The notes below the pieces were generated by a model. The model had not been told where the DNA came from. It worked only from the letters and a program-made list of their open reading frames with translations, and searched no databases. Positions 9,038 to 18,993 of a DNA stretch of 22,254 bases are shown piece after piece. How positions within the stretch are numbered: the stretch's first letter is position 1; each line of letters starts with the position of its first letter. Source of the stretch: Mycoemilia scoparia. Taxonomy: Eukaryota; Kickxellomycota; Kickxellomycetes; Kickxellales; Kickxellaceae. Made by a program: the position numbers and the translations under genes. The stretch is taken from contig JANBPU010000245.1 in the NCBI GenBank assembly GCA_027575805.1, forward strand, positions 1,786-24,039, given 5' to 3'.

Positions 9038-10436
9038 AATCGATAGAGAGGGAGAGAGAAAGTGAAAGGACGTGTAGAAGGGAGATTAGGGACTGAGTAA
9101 AGAGGCGGTGGTTATATGGTTGTGGAGCTCAGCGTAGAGCGTTGGAGTGTGTTGTTAGCAAGGGGAGAGTGAATTGGCGATTCATGGAGTTGGGACAGAG
9201 CTCCAGGATGTATTTATACTTGCAACCATTGAACCTGCAGAGCACAAAACACACGGGATAAATGTTAGTATAAGACTTTCGCTCATGTACATTGCCTGCA
9301 ATTCGGCTATTTGCACCAGCTTTGTGAACCAAGGCTTTGAGAGCCCAGGTCAAAGTGTTGTCCAATTAGCACAAAAAAGAAGCATGCTTGACAATACAGC
9401 TATGGCTCTACTAAAGTTTGGGTTTATTCTACGATCTTTGGGTGCCAAGTTGAGTTTTATTTACAACAAAAGCAACAGATTTGCAGAAATGCATCGACAA
9501 AGAGCCTGAAAAGTACCTGGAAATAAGTTCACACTATAAAAACTAGCCAAACCATTAACACTGAGTAAAGTCAGTTGGCCTTTGCGCATGCTTTATCGTA
9601 CTTGTGAGTGTTTTAAATGGATCCCTGGTCTGCATGTTTTCAAAGCACAGGCCTGGAAATCTCGGCGTTGACAAAAGAAACAAAGAACAGGGATCGCGGT
9701 TATTATGCTTTAGTGCTTCGAATAGACTTGCCATTTCTGCTGTGATTGACTAAAACCATGGAAAGTTCAAACCTGGATTTCTACAAGCACACACACGCGC
9801 ACAAAGTCAAATACTTTTGGCTCCTCCTCCCCCGTCAATGGCGACTATTGTTTTGTATTTAGCATCGCTACTATTTTCTATCGACACAGACGCTGTCCTT
9901 CAACCCTTGTGAAAACACCCTTGCTGATTGTTTAATAGGGATGCGGGGCAACACAGTGCGCTGGTTTTTGTATCATACAATGCCAGCGATCAAAAGCAAG
10001 TTTTATAAAGATGTATGAATTGGCCACGCAAAGCTTTGTGGGATATAAAGACAAGACTCTTCCTACTCTTATCCTTGTTGATGGATATACCGAATAGTTT
10101 TGGCAAAATGTGAATGTAGCCACAAAATACTCTTCTCGTTAACTGTTCTCTGCAATCTGCGATAACTACACATACTTCTGGATGAGCAAATTAGAGAACA
10201 GTTTTTAACAACGCAGGGTCGGATTTCACAAGGCTGGAGGCAAAAATGGGGTTTCTGGGAATTGCATAGCAAATGGTGGATAATTAGACTAAAGTCTGAG
10301 AAGCCGTTTCAGTCCTCCTACATTTGCTTGCTATTGCACTCTCGCCATATATATATATACACACACACAGCTAAACAAGCTGGCCGACAGACAAGAAAAA
10401 AGCAATAGTATACACTAGAAGCGACTAGTTAAAATA
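9038..10436. other. 1.4-kb spacer, no convincing gene
   Basis: It holds the promoter of the CAP-like gene on the left and the 3' region of the run-rich basic protein on the right. A plus-strand frame at 9174-9509 (111 codons, no ATG near its beginning) and minus-strand frames lack any recognisable protein feature. A short (TA)n/(CA)n stretch lies at about 10347-10370. Confidence 0.5.
9211..9218 (-). promoter_or_regulatory. Candidate TATA box of the CAP-like gene
   Basis: On the minus strand it reads TATAAATA, about 175 nt upstream of the CAP-like start codon. The distance implies a 5' UTR near 140 nt. A weaker CATATAACC lies closer, near 9110. Confidence 0.35.
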
Positions 10437-11330
10437 TCAATAGAACCCACTTGTCTCAGACACATTCACAATACCACCATCATACATTGCTTGTTCCGAA
10501 GTGATAGTAGATGATAATGCAGATCTAAGATCATCAGGATGAATAAAAAGGAAATCCAGCCCTTCAGCGGTACTAATAACAGTGCCAGGCCCAGTGTTTC
10601 CACTTTCTCCAACCGCATCAGTGGTGGGTTGGTTTGATGGAACAAAGGCAGTATTTGAAGACTTCCGAACCCCGACAATCAGCCGATCTTGTTGATTTTG
10701 ACTTTGTAGTAGTTGTGGTGGTGGCAGGAACCCATGGAGTGGAATAAATGAAGGCTGAACGACTGCAAGCTGAATACTTGAAATAGGCCGTAAGTTATTG
10801 CCATTTTCACCTCGTGAATAGGGCGGGTTTCTACTTGGTTCTATCATAATTTCGGGTATTTCGTGCATACCAACGCTTCTGAGTAGGGTATAATAACCTG
10901 GCAAGTGAACAGCGTTTGTTTGTGGTGGTGAGCTGGTGGTGGTGGTGGTGGTGATGGCAGAAGCTGAGAAATCTCCATTTGCTCCAATAATATGTGAATT
11001 CCTGTTGTTGCTTTTGTCACCATTATGAGTTGTGCCTTGGTTTTGGGCATTTTCTGGTGCTGACGACGATGAGGAGGAGGAGGAGGAGGAGGAGAAAGAT
11101 CCATTTGACTCGGATTGCGTGCTGCTACTCAATAATGTATTTTTCCTTAATATTCTTGCCGACCGGCGCGGCTTCTTCTGTCTACGCTGCTGTCTGTATT
11201 GCAGATGTTGTTGTTGTTGTTGTTGATGTTCTGAACTACTCTCTTCATTAGCATTTTGTGATGTTTGTAGAGGCCTGTTTCTTTCTGACAATCTAGTGCT
11301 ATATCTTCTGTTACCTCTGGAGCGACCCAT
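10437..11330 (-). CDS. Hypothetical basic, run-rich protein
   Basis: I do not recognise this protein of 297 residues. The N-terminal 65 residues are strongly basic (MGRSRGNRRYSTRLSER, then a Q run at about 36-41, then KKPRRSARILRK at 52-63), suggesting a nuclear protein or nucleic-acid contact. A serine run follows at about 78-90 and a threonine run near 127-132. The C-terminal half is less biased: GYYTLLRSVGMHEIPEI near 145-160, IQLAVVQPSFIPLHGFLPPP, then an acidic-hydrophobic end with LDFLFIHPDDLRSALSS. These calmer segments and the intact single frame argue for a real gene. A TATAAAAA box lies about 120 nt upstream. The start at 11330 is the first ATG. No known domain is visible, and overlapping frames on both strands come from the triplet runs. 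Confidence 0.6.
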   Translation of the reverse strand: MGRSRGNRRYSTRLSERNRPLQTSQNANEESSSEHQQQQQQHLQYRQQRRQKKPRRSARILRKNTLLSSSTQSESNGSFSSSSSSSSSSSAPENAQNQGTTHNGDKSNNRNSHIIGANGDFSASAITTTTTTSSPPQTNAVHLPGYYTLLRSVGMHEIPEIMIEPSRNPPYSRGENGNNLRPISSIQLAVVQPSFIPLHGFLPPPQLLQSQNQQDRLIVGVRKSSNTAFVPSNQPTTDAVGESGNTGPGTVISTAEGLDFLFIHPDDLRSALSSTITSEQAMYDGGIVNVSETSGFY

Positions 11331-11836
11331 TGTTATTTTTCCTGAAATCTTAAAGAAGTTTTAATATTTATCAGTATATGGAATTATTGAAAGTTGAAGG
11401 GTAGTTCGATTGAATAAGTGCTGTGACTTGTATTACTCAACGGCGATCTTTTTATACCATTTATTTGATAATATAAAGATACATTTGCATTTGAGCGGAG
11501 CTACTAAAACCTAGTTTTTGCTTGACTTCGGTGTCAAAGAAAGCAGCAACATTTCATCTTGGCATTGACTTTATAAATAGCTACAATGGATTGCAAGACC
11601 CTTATAAACTTGACAAAAAGACGCAAGAAAATGAAGCGACCATAGAAACATTACTACCTTTTTCTTTGCTTAATAGTTTTTGCCTCCGGATCTATTTTGA
11701 CCAAACGGGAAAGAAAAAGACTCCTAAAACTAAACTCTGATAGTCAAAAAACCGATAAATAATATATATAGAAATTAAACAAATAAACAATAGGTTAAAT
11801 ATAAACCCCTATTATAAATAGATATATGACGTATAG
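11331..11836. other. Spacer between the basic protein and MFS genes
   Basis: Both neighbours are on the minus strand, so the right side is the exporter's 3' region (AT-rich, with ATTTATTA-like runs at about 11750-11825). The left side is the promoter of the basic protein gene. A 72-codon plus-strand frame (11522-11740) has no recognisable features and was not called. Confidence 0.55.
11449..11456 (-). promoter_or_regulatory. TATA box of the run-rich basic protein gene
   Basis: It reads TATAAAAA on the minus strand, about 120 nt upstream of the ATG at 11330. Its surroundings (ATGGTATAAAAAGATCG) are a good match to fungal TATA elements. Confidence 0.5.
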
Positions 11837-13639
11837 TTAGCTACTTTGATTTTTTGACCTTGATTTGTGATTTGGGGCCCCTTTAGCACACAGAACAGCC
11901 AAAAATCCCAACCCAGCGACCGGAATCGTGAAAATAAAGAAATTATGAAGCGCCTTTCCATAAGCAAAAATGACCTGTTCACGCACATCCTCTGGGAAAT
12001 CAGGGCCCCAGACAAGTTGAGTATCATCCACAGACGACAGAATGGTCTTTATATATTCGGGGTACTTGGCGGCCAGCGGCCTAAGATTAGCAGCAAGCGA
12101 GTTATTAAAGATTGTGCCAGAAATAGCCAACCCAAGGACACCACCAATCGTACGAGCAAACAATATCAGAGCCGAAACGATAGACACCTGCTCCAATTTT
12201 ACAGGAACCTGGGCCATGACATACAGCGGATTCAAAACAAACCCCAGCCCAATCCCCGAAATCAACAAATATCCGATTTGCTTACTAACTGATGTTTCAG
12301 GAGTCAACAAGGTAAGAACTCCATTTCCGATTGTAGTAAGAGCAAATCCAAAAGCCGCCAGAGTTCGGTAATAATTGTAATAGGCCATGATCTGTCCAGC
12401 AACCAAAGCAAATAGAGCGGTCGGAGCCTGGAACGGCAACAATCTCAAACCAGCGTCAATCGAACTCATATTCTGAGTAACCGAAAAGAATATGGGTACA
12501 TAAAATATCAAACTAAACATGACCATTCCGCACATCAAGGAAGCCACAAATGCCGCAGACACTGAACGTTTCTTGAACAAGCTCATCACAACGATCGGTT
12601 CAGCCGGAATATACGCCTCGACAAACACAAACACGACCAGCAATACGAGCCCCACAACCAGAAGCGCCACAACAACAGCAGAATTCCATGCATATTCTTT
12701 ACCGCCCCACGACAATGCCAGTAACAAAAGAACCAGGCCAGAAACCACGATAAAGGAACCCAAAAAATCCACTCTTTTTAATTTACTCAGCCATGACGAC
12801 CTCTGGGTAGGGATTCGAAGAAATATCAGGCTAGTAACAACAGTGACAGCCCCAATGGGTAGGTTGATGTAGAAACACCATCTCCAACTAACTTTATCGG
12901 CAAACACGCCTCCGACAATGGGCCCAATGACACTAGCAACTGTCCATGCCAGATTGAAAGTTCCCATATATCGACCTCGTTCACGGATCGTGGTGATATC
13001 GCTGGTTATTATTATAATCATGGCCATGACTCCCCCACCCCCAATCCCGGTTATGGCCCGCGCGACGATGAGCCATATCATGGTCTGGGCCGTACCACAT
13101 AGAGCCGAGCCAATCAGGAAAATGCCCAAGGCAAACATCAGGACCTCAAGCCTACCAAAGATAGAGCTTAGCTTTCCGTAGAGGGGTTGGACTGCAGTCA
13201 CGGTTACGAGGTAGGAGGTTGCGATCCAGCTGGCGGTTGATCGGGCGTTGAATTGGTCGCCGATGTTTGAGAGCACTACGGCAACAATGGTTTGGTCCAT
13301 AGCCGCCAAGAGCATTGCCAGGAATAGACCGACAAAGACAATGAGGCGGCGTTTGAACGAGAGTTTGATATATGGCTCTTCAGGGGTTTCGTCATCATCC
13401 TCTTCAGTTGTTGCTGTCTGTTTCTCTAGATCCATTTTGTTGACTCCAGTAGAAGAAGAAGATGATGAAGATGACGATGCTTGTTGGACTGCTATAATGG
13501 TAGGAGGTTTACTAGTGGCTACTATGACCATTTCTTTGCTACCGCTTGGGCTATATAAGGTTTTTGGAGTATCCTCGGGCCGAGATGTGGCATTTTGCGT
13601 CAGCTCACAATCCACATCGCCGGTATTACTTTTCATCAT
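11837..13639 (-). CDS. MFS exporter, DHA2 (14-TMS) drug:H+ antiporter family
   Basis: The 600-residue protein probably exports drugs, toxins or metabolites across the plasma or vacuolar membrane using the proton gradient. It is a single exon. A hydrophilic N-terminal tail (about 1-95) carries a serine run and an acidic patch EEDDDETPEE. TM1 has the MDQTIVAVVL signature with D115. Motif A reads GKLSSIFGRLEV at 155-166. The motif C area reads WTVASVIGPIVGG at 232-244, followed by WRWCFYINLPIG at 252-263, which is typical of the DHA2 group. Further hydrophobic segments run to about residue 585, in line with 14 spans. The C-terminus is short and basic. The substrate cannot be read from the sequence, and no biosynthetic cluster genes are adjacent, so a metabolite-specific role is not supported. 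The start is the first of two consecutive Met codons. Confidence 0.93.
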   Translation of the reverse strand: MMKSNTGDVDCELTQNATSRPEDTPKTLYSPSGSKEMVIVATSKPPTIIAVQQASSSSSSSSSTGVNKMDLEKQTATTEEDDDETPEEPYIKLSFKRRLIVFVGLFLAMLLAAMDQTIVAVVLSNIGDQFNARSTASWIATSYLVTVTAVQPLYGKLSSIFGRLEVLMFALGIFLIGSALCGTAQTMIWLIVARAITGIGGGGVMAMIIIITSDITTIRERGRYMGTFNLAWTVASVIGPIVGGVFADKVSWRWCFYINLPIGAVTVVTSLIFLRIPTQRSSWLSKLKRVDFLGSFIVVSGLVLLLLALSWGGKEYAWNSAVVVALLVVGLVLLVVFVFVEAYIPAEPIVVMSLFKKRSVSAAFVASLMCGMVMFSLIFYVPIFFSVTQNMSSIDAGLRLLPFQAPTALFALVAGQIMAYYNYYRTLAAFGFALTTIGNGVLTLLTPETSVSKQIGYLLISGIGLGFVLNPLYVMAQVPVKLEQVSIVSALILFARTIGGVLGLAISGTIFNNSLAANLRPLAAKYPEYIKTILSSVDDTQLVWGPDFPEDVREQVIFAYGKALHNFFIFTIPVAGLGFLAVLCAKGAPNHKSRSKNQSS

Positions 13640-14861
13640 GGCGTTGGTGCAAATGCTTGGTATAAATCCAGTGATATTCTAGTCTTGGCGACTTATTTAC
13701 CAAGGCGCTTATGTGTGTTTGTGTATATATGGCTAAATTGACGAAAATATATTATGACGGCGAAATAGTATAAAATCCCTCTAAACGATACTCTTATTAA
13801 CTTAGTCTCTTACTGACACACACACGCTCTCTCTCTATATATATATACCTAGATTTTTCCAGTACATCATATCTTGTCACCTTTTTCTCTTGCTCCCCAA
13901 ACCTTTCAAACTTACCTTCATACGCAGAGACAGAGATGGACTGGCATTTAACAACAGCCGAAATAATATATACATGTATTAGTCAGAACATCTCACTTGA
14001 TCAAGCACACCAACCATACTACATGGTATTTTCCCAGACATACCCCCACACATACATACACATCCATGCCGAAACAACCTCTGCAAACCAGGAGGATCGC
14101 ATGGCCTCCAATACAATAAATATTCCACATATGTAAATCCTTTGGCGTGATATGTTTTCCGCTCTGTGCCTACATGCATACTGAGCTACAGGCGTAGGTG
14201 TGTCTATTGAGGAGCCCTTCGCCACCAAAAGAATTGAAAAATTGCGGAAGGATTATAGCATGCATAACTAGCACATTCTACCTTTTTACTTGAAATCTGC
14301 CCATATAACCACACATTGAACTAACCATGCCTAATGGCTGTGCAAGTATTATTATGATATGATGTATTTCAAGGCAAATATGTGCCGGCTCTAAGTTTAA
14401 TTGAGGATCGGCTCTTAAATGACACTTTATGACTGACACAGCCTAAAATACTGATCGACATCCTATCTCTGGCATTCCAAACATACAGCTTTATTAGTCG
14501 CCTTGCTCAATAATACAGATTGGACAGGTTATTTTTGCCAATAACCAGGCAGCCAGGCTGACACGGGTTATCGTGACTTGCATAACCAAGATGCATGTAT
14601 GCCTGGACAAAATAGAAAGATGAGAGTATCATGTGTGTCTCTAGTCCGATTCAAATTGGACATACTTTAACCAATCGGTAAAAATACAAACCAATATTCA
14701 CATACGCACATATGTTATGAGTAACTACAGTATCTCTATACAATATTAACAGCTGCTGCTTTTATTGTATTGCTCTTAATTCCTTGAAAAAGAGGGGGAG
14801 GAAGATATCTGTCATTTTCTTTGGTTGGATGAATTTGCGCGATCCACTCGGCTCCAGTTTA

Positions 14862-14888
14862 TTAGTTAGTTAGTTAGTTAGTTAGTTA
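14862..14888. repeat. (TTAG)n tetranucleotide run
   Basis: About seven TTAG units seen directly, just before a MITE copy. It is too short and too internal to suggest a telomere. Confidence 0.9.
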
Positions 14889-14928
14889 CACTCGATTCCC
14901 AACATCCAAAGAAAAAAAAGTTCCAATA

Positions 14929-15044
14929 TGAGTTGTTATTTTTGAAAGTTGACCATCTACTAACAAATGGTGATCACCCATTTGGCTGTAGTTCCCCCTT
15001 TAATCGTTGGCCACCAAAAGTCACCCTTCAAAGATTATGATCCA
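14929..15044. mobile_element. MITE copy, TIR family 1, TA flanks
   Basis: The left end TGAGTTGTTATTTTTGAAAG and the right end CACCCTTCAAAGATTATGATCCA are diverged inverted versions of the family ends. The interior keeps a CATTTGGCTGTAGTT segment related to the (G/A)CAGCCAAATGG block of the other copies, in the opposite orientation. TA lies directly on both sides. No coding capacity. Confidence 0.75.
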
Positions 15045-15233
15045 TATGTGCAATGCATGTACCTCGATAACCACCTAACCCCTCAATTGTTGAAATAAGC
15101 CCACCACTAATGACTCTTTCTTTTCTGCATCATCTTTCTCTCTACTACGGTTATCACCGATTCCGACCAGTATTATCTTGCCCTCACGGCTTTTGGTCTG
15201 CACTCGTTGCTACCCAAAGAACATTTCTCTTCC

Positions 15234-15238
<5 letters not shown>

Positions 15239-15278
<40 letters not shown>

Positions 15279-15304
15279 TCTTTTCTTTTCTTTTCTTTTC
15301 TTTT
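15239..15304. repeat. (TC)n then (TTTTC)n microsatellite
   Basis: A CT/TC run of about 36 bases passes into five TTTTC units. It is strongly pyrimidine-biased on the plus strand. Confidence 0.95.
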
Positions 15305-15493
15305 GTATTCTGTTCTGCCCTGTTATGATGATATGACCAGATCTTATATGGCGTTGTGTGCTTAGATAACATCTGTTACCAACTGCTAACTCAATCTTTT
15401 TGCAGTTACCTGAAGAAATGTAAGCAAAAAGAAACCGAGAACAACCACCAATCTCTGTATATATGTATTTTGGGATCAGTCATAGACAAACAG

Positions 15494-15514
15494 ATATATA
15501 TATATATATATATA
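15494..15514. repeat. (TA)n microsatellite
   Basis: About ten AT/TA units in the 3' flank of the septin gene. Confidence 0.9.
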
Positions 15515-15796
15515 GGGAAAACGTGTCAAGTATCTCTCCTAAAACTATACACAATAATACATTCCAAACTGTTTTTTTTGTTTATTCTCTTTCTTACATT
15601 TACAATCATCGTCATTGTCTTCATCATCACCTTCCTCCTCCTCCTCATGAAATAACACATTAGTAATACTTTGAGTTTAAAATGTTGTTTTTGAATGTTT
15701 AGAGGAGTTATTGATTGGTATAACAATGGGGGCAGCAATATAAATTGTAAACAATATTAGAAAAATAAATTGTGAGAGTGTGGATGGGAGTGTAGA

Positions 15797-15815
15797 TAGT
15801 AGTAGTAGTAGTAGT
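15797..15815. repeat. (AGT)n microsatellite
   Basis: About six AGT units close to the septin stop codon. Confidence 0.85.
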
Positions 15816-15941
15816 GGAGATAAAGAGTCGTATAGGTGTAATATAAAAGTCTTGAAAGAGGGTTGTTGTTGGGATAGAGATATGTAGTCGTTAAAAAATG
15901 AGGGGGGGGTCACAAACAGCTGAAAAGACTTAATAAACAAC

Positions 15942-16877
15942 TTAAGCTTCTTCTTGGCCTTCCTGGTATTCGTCAAACCCACTTCTGTTAAGCTTATCAG
16001 TACGATACTTTTCATACAAAACGCTCTGGGTATAGTCAATAAGATCAGCAACATGGGAGTTCAGCATAATATAACGCAGAAGCCCAAAGTCAGACTGCTC
16101 ATCATTATCGACCTCAACCGTACCCCAGGGATAATTGCGGACTCTGACCGATCCATGGTCCTCATCAATAACCTCATCACAGCCAACTACCGAGAACGGA
16201 ACAATGGCCTGGATCTCCTGATTCTCCTCAATAGCATCGGCATCGGCCTCATCGTCCCAGCAGAAATTGTAAATGGGCAGCTCATAGTGTTGGATATCCT
16301 TCATGATGCTGGCCTTAAATCTAACAAGCTCATCGATAGTCAAACTATCTGCCCGTCCAATCACAGGGATGATGTTGACAATACGGCCCAGACGCTTGAT
16401 GAGCTCGATATCGATTTCACGCAGAGAATGCCCAGTGGGGGTAATGAAGTATAGCAAAGCGTGGACGCGGTTGTCCTTGTGTTTGGCGTTACGCTTGATA
16501 CGGCTTTCCTCGACCAAAACCTCGTCGAACTGCGCCTCGATGTACTTTTTGAGCTGCTCGAAACAGCTCTCGTTGTCAACGGCGTCGCCAAACCCGGGCG
16601 TGTCAATTACGGTCAAAAAGATGTTGGTGCCATCTTCAATGATTTGGACCTCATTTTTGTTGAAGCGCATGGGCTCGACGACGTGGGCTTGCTCGGGGTC
16701 CGGGATGTCGGGCTGGGGAACTACCTCGCGCTCACATAGTGTGTTGAGGAATGTGCGGCGGCCAAGCCCGCTGGCTCCTACCAACATTATGTTGAAGCGG
16801 ATACCGCGCTTTTCGGTCTTGTATCGAAGTGAGGTTGGACGGGGCGAGTTGGTGGGGGTCATCAAACGAGTGGCCAT
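15942..16877 (-). CDS. Septin, Cdc11-like, with a degenerate P-loop
   Basis: Septins form GTP-binding filaments at the cell cortex and septum. The 311-residue protein starts at the ATG at 16877 with no intron. A basic stretch (KTEKRGIRF, 20-28) precedes the G domain, as in membrane-binding septins. The P-loop reads GASGLGRRT at 34-42: Arg replaces the invariant Lys, and the next position is Arg rather than Ser/Thr. The switch motif DTPGFGD at 92-98 is intact. The G4 position reads GRAD at 174-177 rather than AKAD. The septin-unique part is clear: WGTVEVDN at 251-258, SDFGLLRYIML, then YTQSVLYEKYR at 282-292. An Arg in the P-loop is known in yeast Cdc11, so Cdc11-like is the best guess. Unlike Cdc11 it ends about 20 residues after the last septin helix with no coiled coil, as Cdc10-type septins do. 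Confidence 0.92.
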   Translation of the reverse strand: MATRLMTPTNSPRPTSLRYKTEKRGIRFNIMLVGASGLGRRTFLNTLCEREVVPQPDIPDPEQAHVVEPMRFNKNEVQIIEDGTNIFLTVIDTPGFGDAVDNESCFEQLKKYIEAQFDEVLVEESRIKRNAKHKDNRVHALLYFITPTGHSLREIDIELIKRLGRIVNIIPVIGRADSLTIDELVRFKASIMKDIQHYELPIYNFCWDDEADADAIEENQEIQAIVPFSVVGCDEVIDEDHGSVRVRNYPWGTVEVDNDEQSDFGLLRYIMLNSHVADLIDYTQSVLYEKYRTDKLNRSGFDEYQEGQEEA

Positions 16878-17767
16878 TGTTGTTAATGTTGAGATGAGAT
16901 GAAGTGTGGTGTGGTCGGTGTAATTTGGTAAATGTGGTTAGAGATTATAAAAAGGGCGTAAAAAGTAAGAATAAGAAAAAATAGAAACCTGGTTATAGGC
17001 TGGTGGAGATTTTTTGAGCAGAAGAGAGAGGGGAAGAGAGAGAAAGAGAGGAAGCAGAGAAAGCACGGAATAGCTTGGAAGACTAACCCAGCCACTCACA
17101 ACAACAACGATTTCAAAACCAAATACACACTACGACTATAACATTCCACAATCTCCTCCTCCTCCTGCTGCTGTTGTTGTTGTTCTATGGCTGAGGCTTA
17201 TATGTGTGCGTGTGTGTGTGTGCTTTTATTATCATTTTACTAAAAAATGTCCCTGCTCTTTTATCTCTGTGTATCCACACATCCATACACACAACACTCA
17301 ATGAACGTTCCTCCCCACTACCCTTGACTGTACCTGCCATACACTAAAATCAGGCTATGCTTTCCCACTTGTGTGTGTGGATACTGGCTTGTTTACACTT
17401 CTTCGAATGCTCCATCGTGATTGGATAATCACCCACATTGCCCAACCAGTAGTATACACAACACTATTTTCCCGTCTCCCACTCCAAATAGTGCGTGAAA
17501 AATGTAAGCAGTCCACCACGCATTCTCTGTTACATTTTTCACTGAGACTACTGTTGCACTTGCTTTTGTTCTGATGCCAACAACGGTTTATCCATCAATT
17601 ACTCATGTTCTAACATACTTTTAAGAGGAAGACCCATACATAGACCATTTTTTGAAAATAACCCCAAAATTAGACCCTATTCCCATAATAATCTATGGTT
17701 TAAACAACTTAGCAAGTGTTGGAGGGAAGCGACAATAAAAGCAGAATATATTTAAACAATAAATATA

Positions 17768-17901
17768 TGAGTGATTATTTTTGAAGGGCTAAGTTCTACT
17801 AGTATGTCAGTTTCAACCTGCATACTAGTTACCATATATTTTCATTGACAGATGCCTCATTATGCACTATCTGCATTTAGCCTTTCAAAAATAACTACCC
17901 A
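17768..17901. mobile_element. MITE copy, TIR family 1, TA flanks
   Basis: The ends are TGAGTGATTATTTTTGAAGGG and CCTTTCAAAAATAACTACCCA, imperfect inverted repeats with TA on either side. The interior (134 bp in total) differs from the other copies, so it may be a diverged subfamily. The arms ACTAGTATG and CATACTAGT inside it form a second inverted repeat. Confidence 0.8.
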
Positions 17902-18070
17902 TATATGTATATATAATAAATAAGAACCAAAGGTTATATGAAAGTATATAGGCAACTAAACCAATATGTAATATTATTCCTGTTAAGCTTATGGGTTTCT
18001 TTTACAGTCTTAACCCTTACTATCAACAGCAAATATTATAAAGTAGATGTATATTTAGTTAATAGCTATA

Positions 18071-18185
18071 TGGGCAATAATTTTTGAAGGGTGAATTTTG
18101 GGGACCAGTGATTATAGGTGCAATCACAGCCAAATGGATGTCCAGTTTTACTAGCGAACTTTCACCCTTCAAAAATTATTACCCA
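18071..18185. mobile_element. MITE copy, TIR family 1, best preserved
   Basis: The 115-bp element begins TGGGCAATAATTTTTGAAGG and ends TTCAAAAATTATTACCCA. Its terminal inverted repeats are about 25 bp with one mismatch and TA flanks both sides. The interior includes GCAATCACAGCCAAATGGAT. There is no room for a transposase, so mobilisation would need an enzyme made elsewhere. Confidence 0.9.
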
Positions 18186-18993
18186 TATTAATATTATGTA
18201 AAAATGGTAGAAAATGCTATTGAAGACAAAGTACAGTATGATCAACTTATAAGGGAGGGGCTTGGGCCTGTTTACACACACACACACACACCTTGGAGAT
18301 GAGATAACAACCTAATTTGCTTGGGTGATATCGGTCGCTATTCTAGGCGAGCGCCAAAAATTATCCCCCCATATACTATACTTACCCCATATCTACGTTG
18401 AAAAAACATAAACAAGTAATTTGTAACAATAGTAACAATAATGTAACTTTGATTAAAGGGAATATATGAGTATCTAATATAAAACTAAATATGAATACTA
18501 AATAAAAGAAAAGTATAAAAAGGTATTGATGAAATAATCAGATAAATCTCTTTATAAAATAAAAGGCAGAGATTCGATGGTAATTTATTTGGAAAAGAAG
18601 AAGTGTAGTGATGGTAATAGTAGTAGTTGTTTGAGTCGATTAACAATAAACACCTTGACGGAGAGTGAGTGGCAATAATAATAATTTTTGAATGACATTA
18701 GCGACATGGATATAACAAGGGCGTGAGAGATACTGAAGTGGGATACATACAAGACAAGGGAAATATGTCATTAAACGTTAGAAAAGAAGCACACACACAC
18801 ACACACACCTTGGATGAAGGGAAGGGTATAGATACACACAGCCAATATAATGGACGTATATATGTATACATACACACACAGAGAGAGATGTTTAGATCAA
18901 AGCTCGTTATACAGTGTCATTACTCATAGTCATTACCACAATTCCATCGACATAATTAATAGTAGCTATAATATAGAAGCAGCACTGTATGGT

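Larger units (their letters stand above)
13640..15941. other. 2.3-kb gene-poor spacer rich in repeats
   Basis: It lies upstream of the MFS gene and downstream of the septin stop. It contains CT/TA runs near 13820-13850, a (TTAG)n run, a MITE copy at 14929-15044, a long (TC)n run and a TTTTC run at 15239-15304, a (TA)n run and an AGT run. Short frames within it (13936-14136, 15110-15328, 15356-15655) are made of repeats or lack protein character, so none was called. Confidence 0.6.
16878..18993. other. 2.1-kb gene-poor spacer between septin and SAP-protein genes
   Basis: The left end is the septin promoter, with GA-rich runs at about 17010-17060. The right end is the 3' region of the SAP gene. 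In between lie two intact MITE copies (17768-17901 and 18071-18185), a possible stub of the same family at about 18671-18700, and two (CA)n runs that share the flank CACCTTGGA (18274-18296 and about 18790-18813). No gene was supported; frames such as 17371-17574 and 18723-18929 have no protein character. Confidence 0.6.

Noticed and set aside
9174..9509. 111-codon plus-strand open frame in the CAP-like gene's upstream region
   Set aside because: No ATG near the beginning, no domain, no signal peptide and overlap with the presumed CAP-like promoter.
12519..13682. Several plus-strand open frames of 87-144 codons
   Set aside because: All are shadows of the minus-strand MFS exporter, whose family motifs are clear.
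14862..14888. TTAG repeat as telomeric sequence
   Set aside because: Only about seven units, internal, and flanked by ordinary unique sequence.
16303..16902. 199-codon plus-strand open frame
   Set aside because: Antisense to the septin gene, which has clear septin motifs; no independent protein features.
17633..17705. Further MITE copy at 17.6-17.7 kb
   Set aside because: TTTTTTGAAAATAACC is only loosely like the family end and no matching second end was found.
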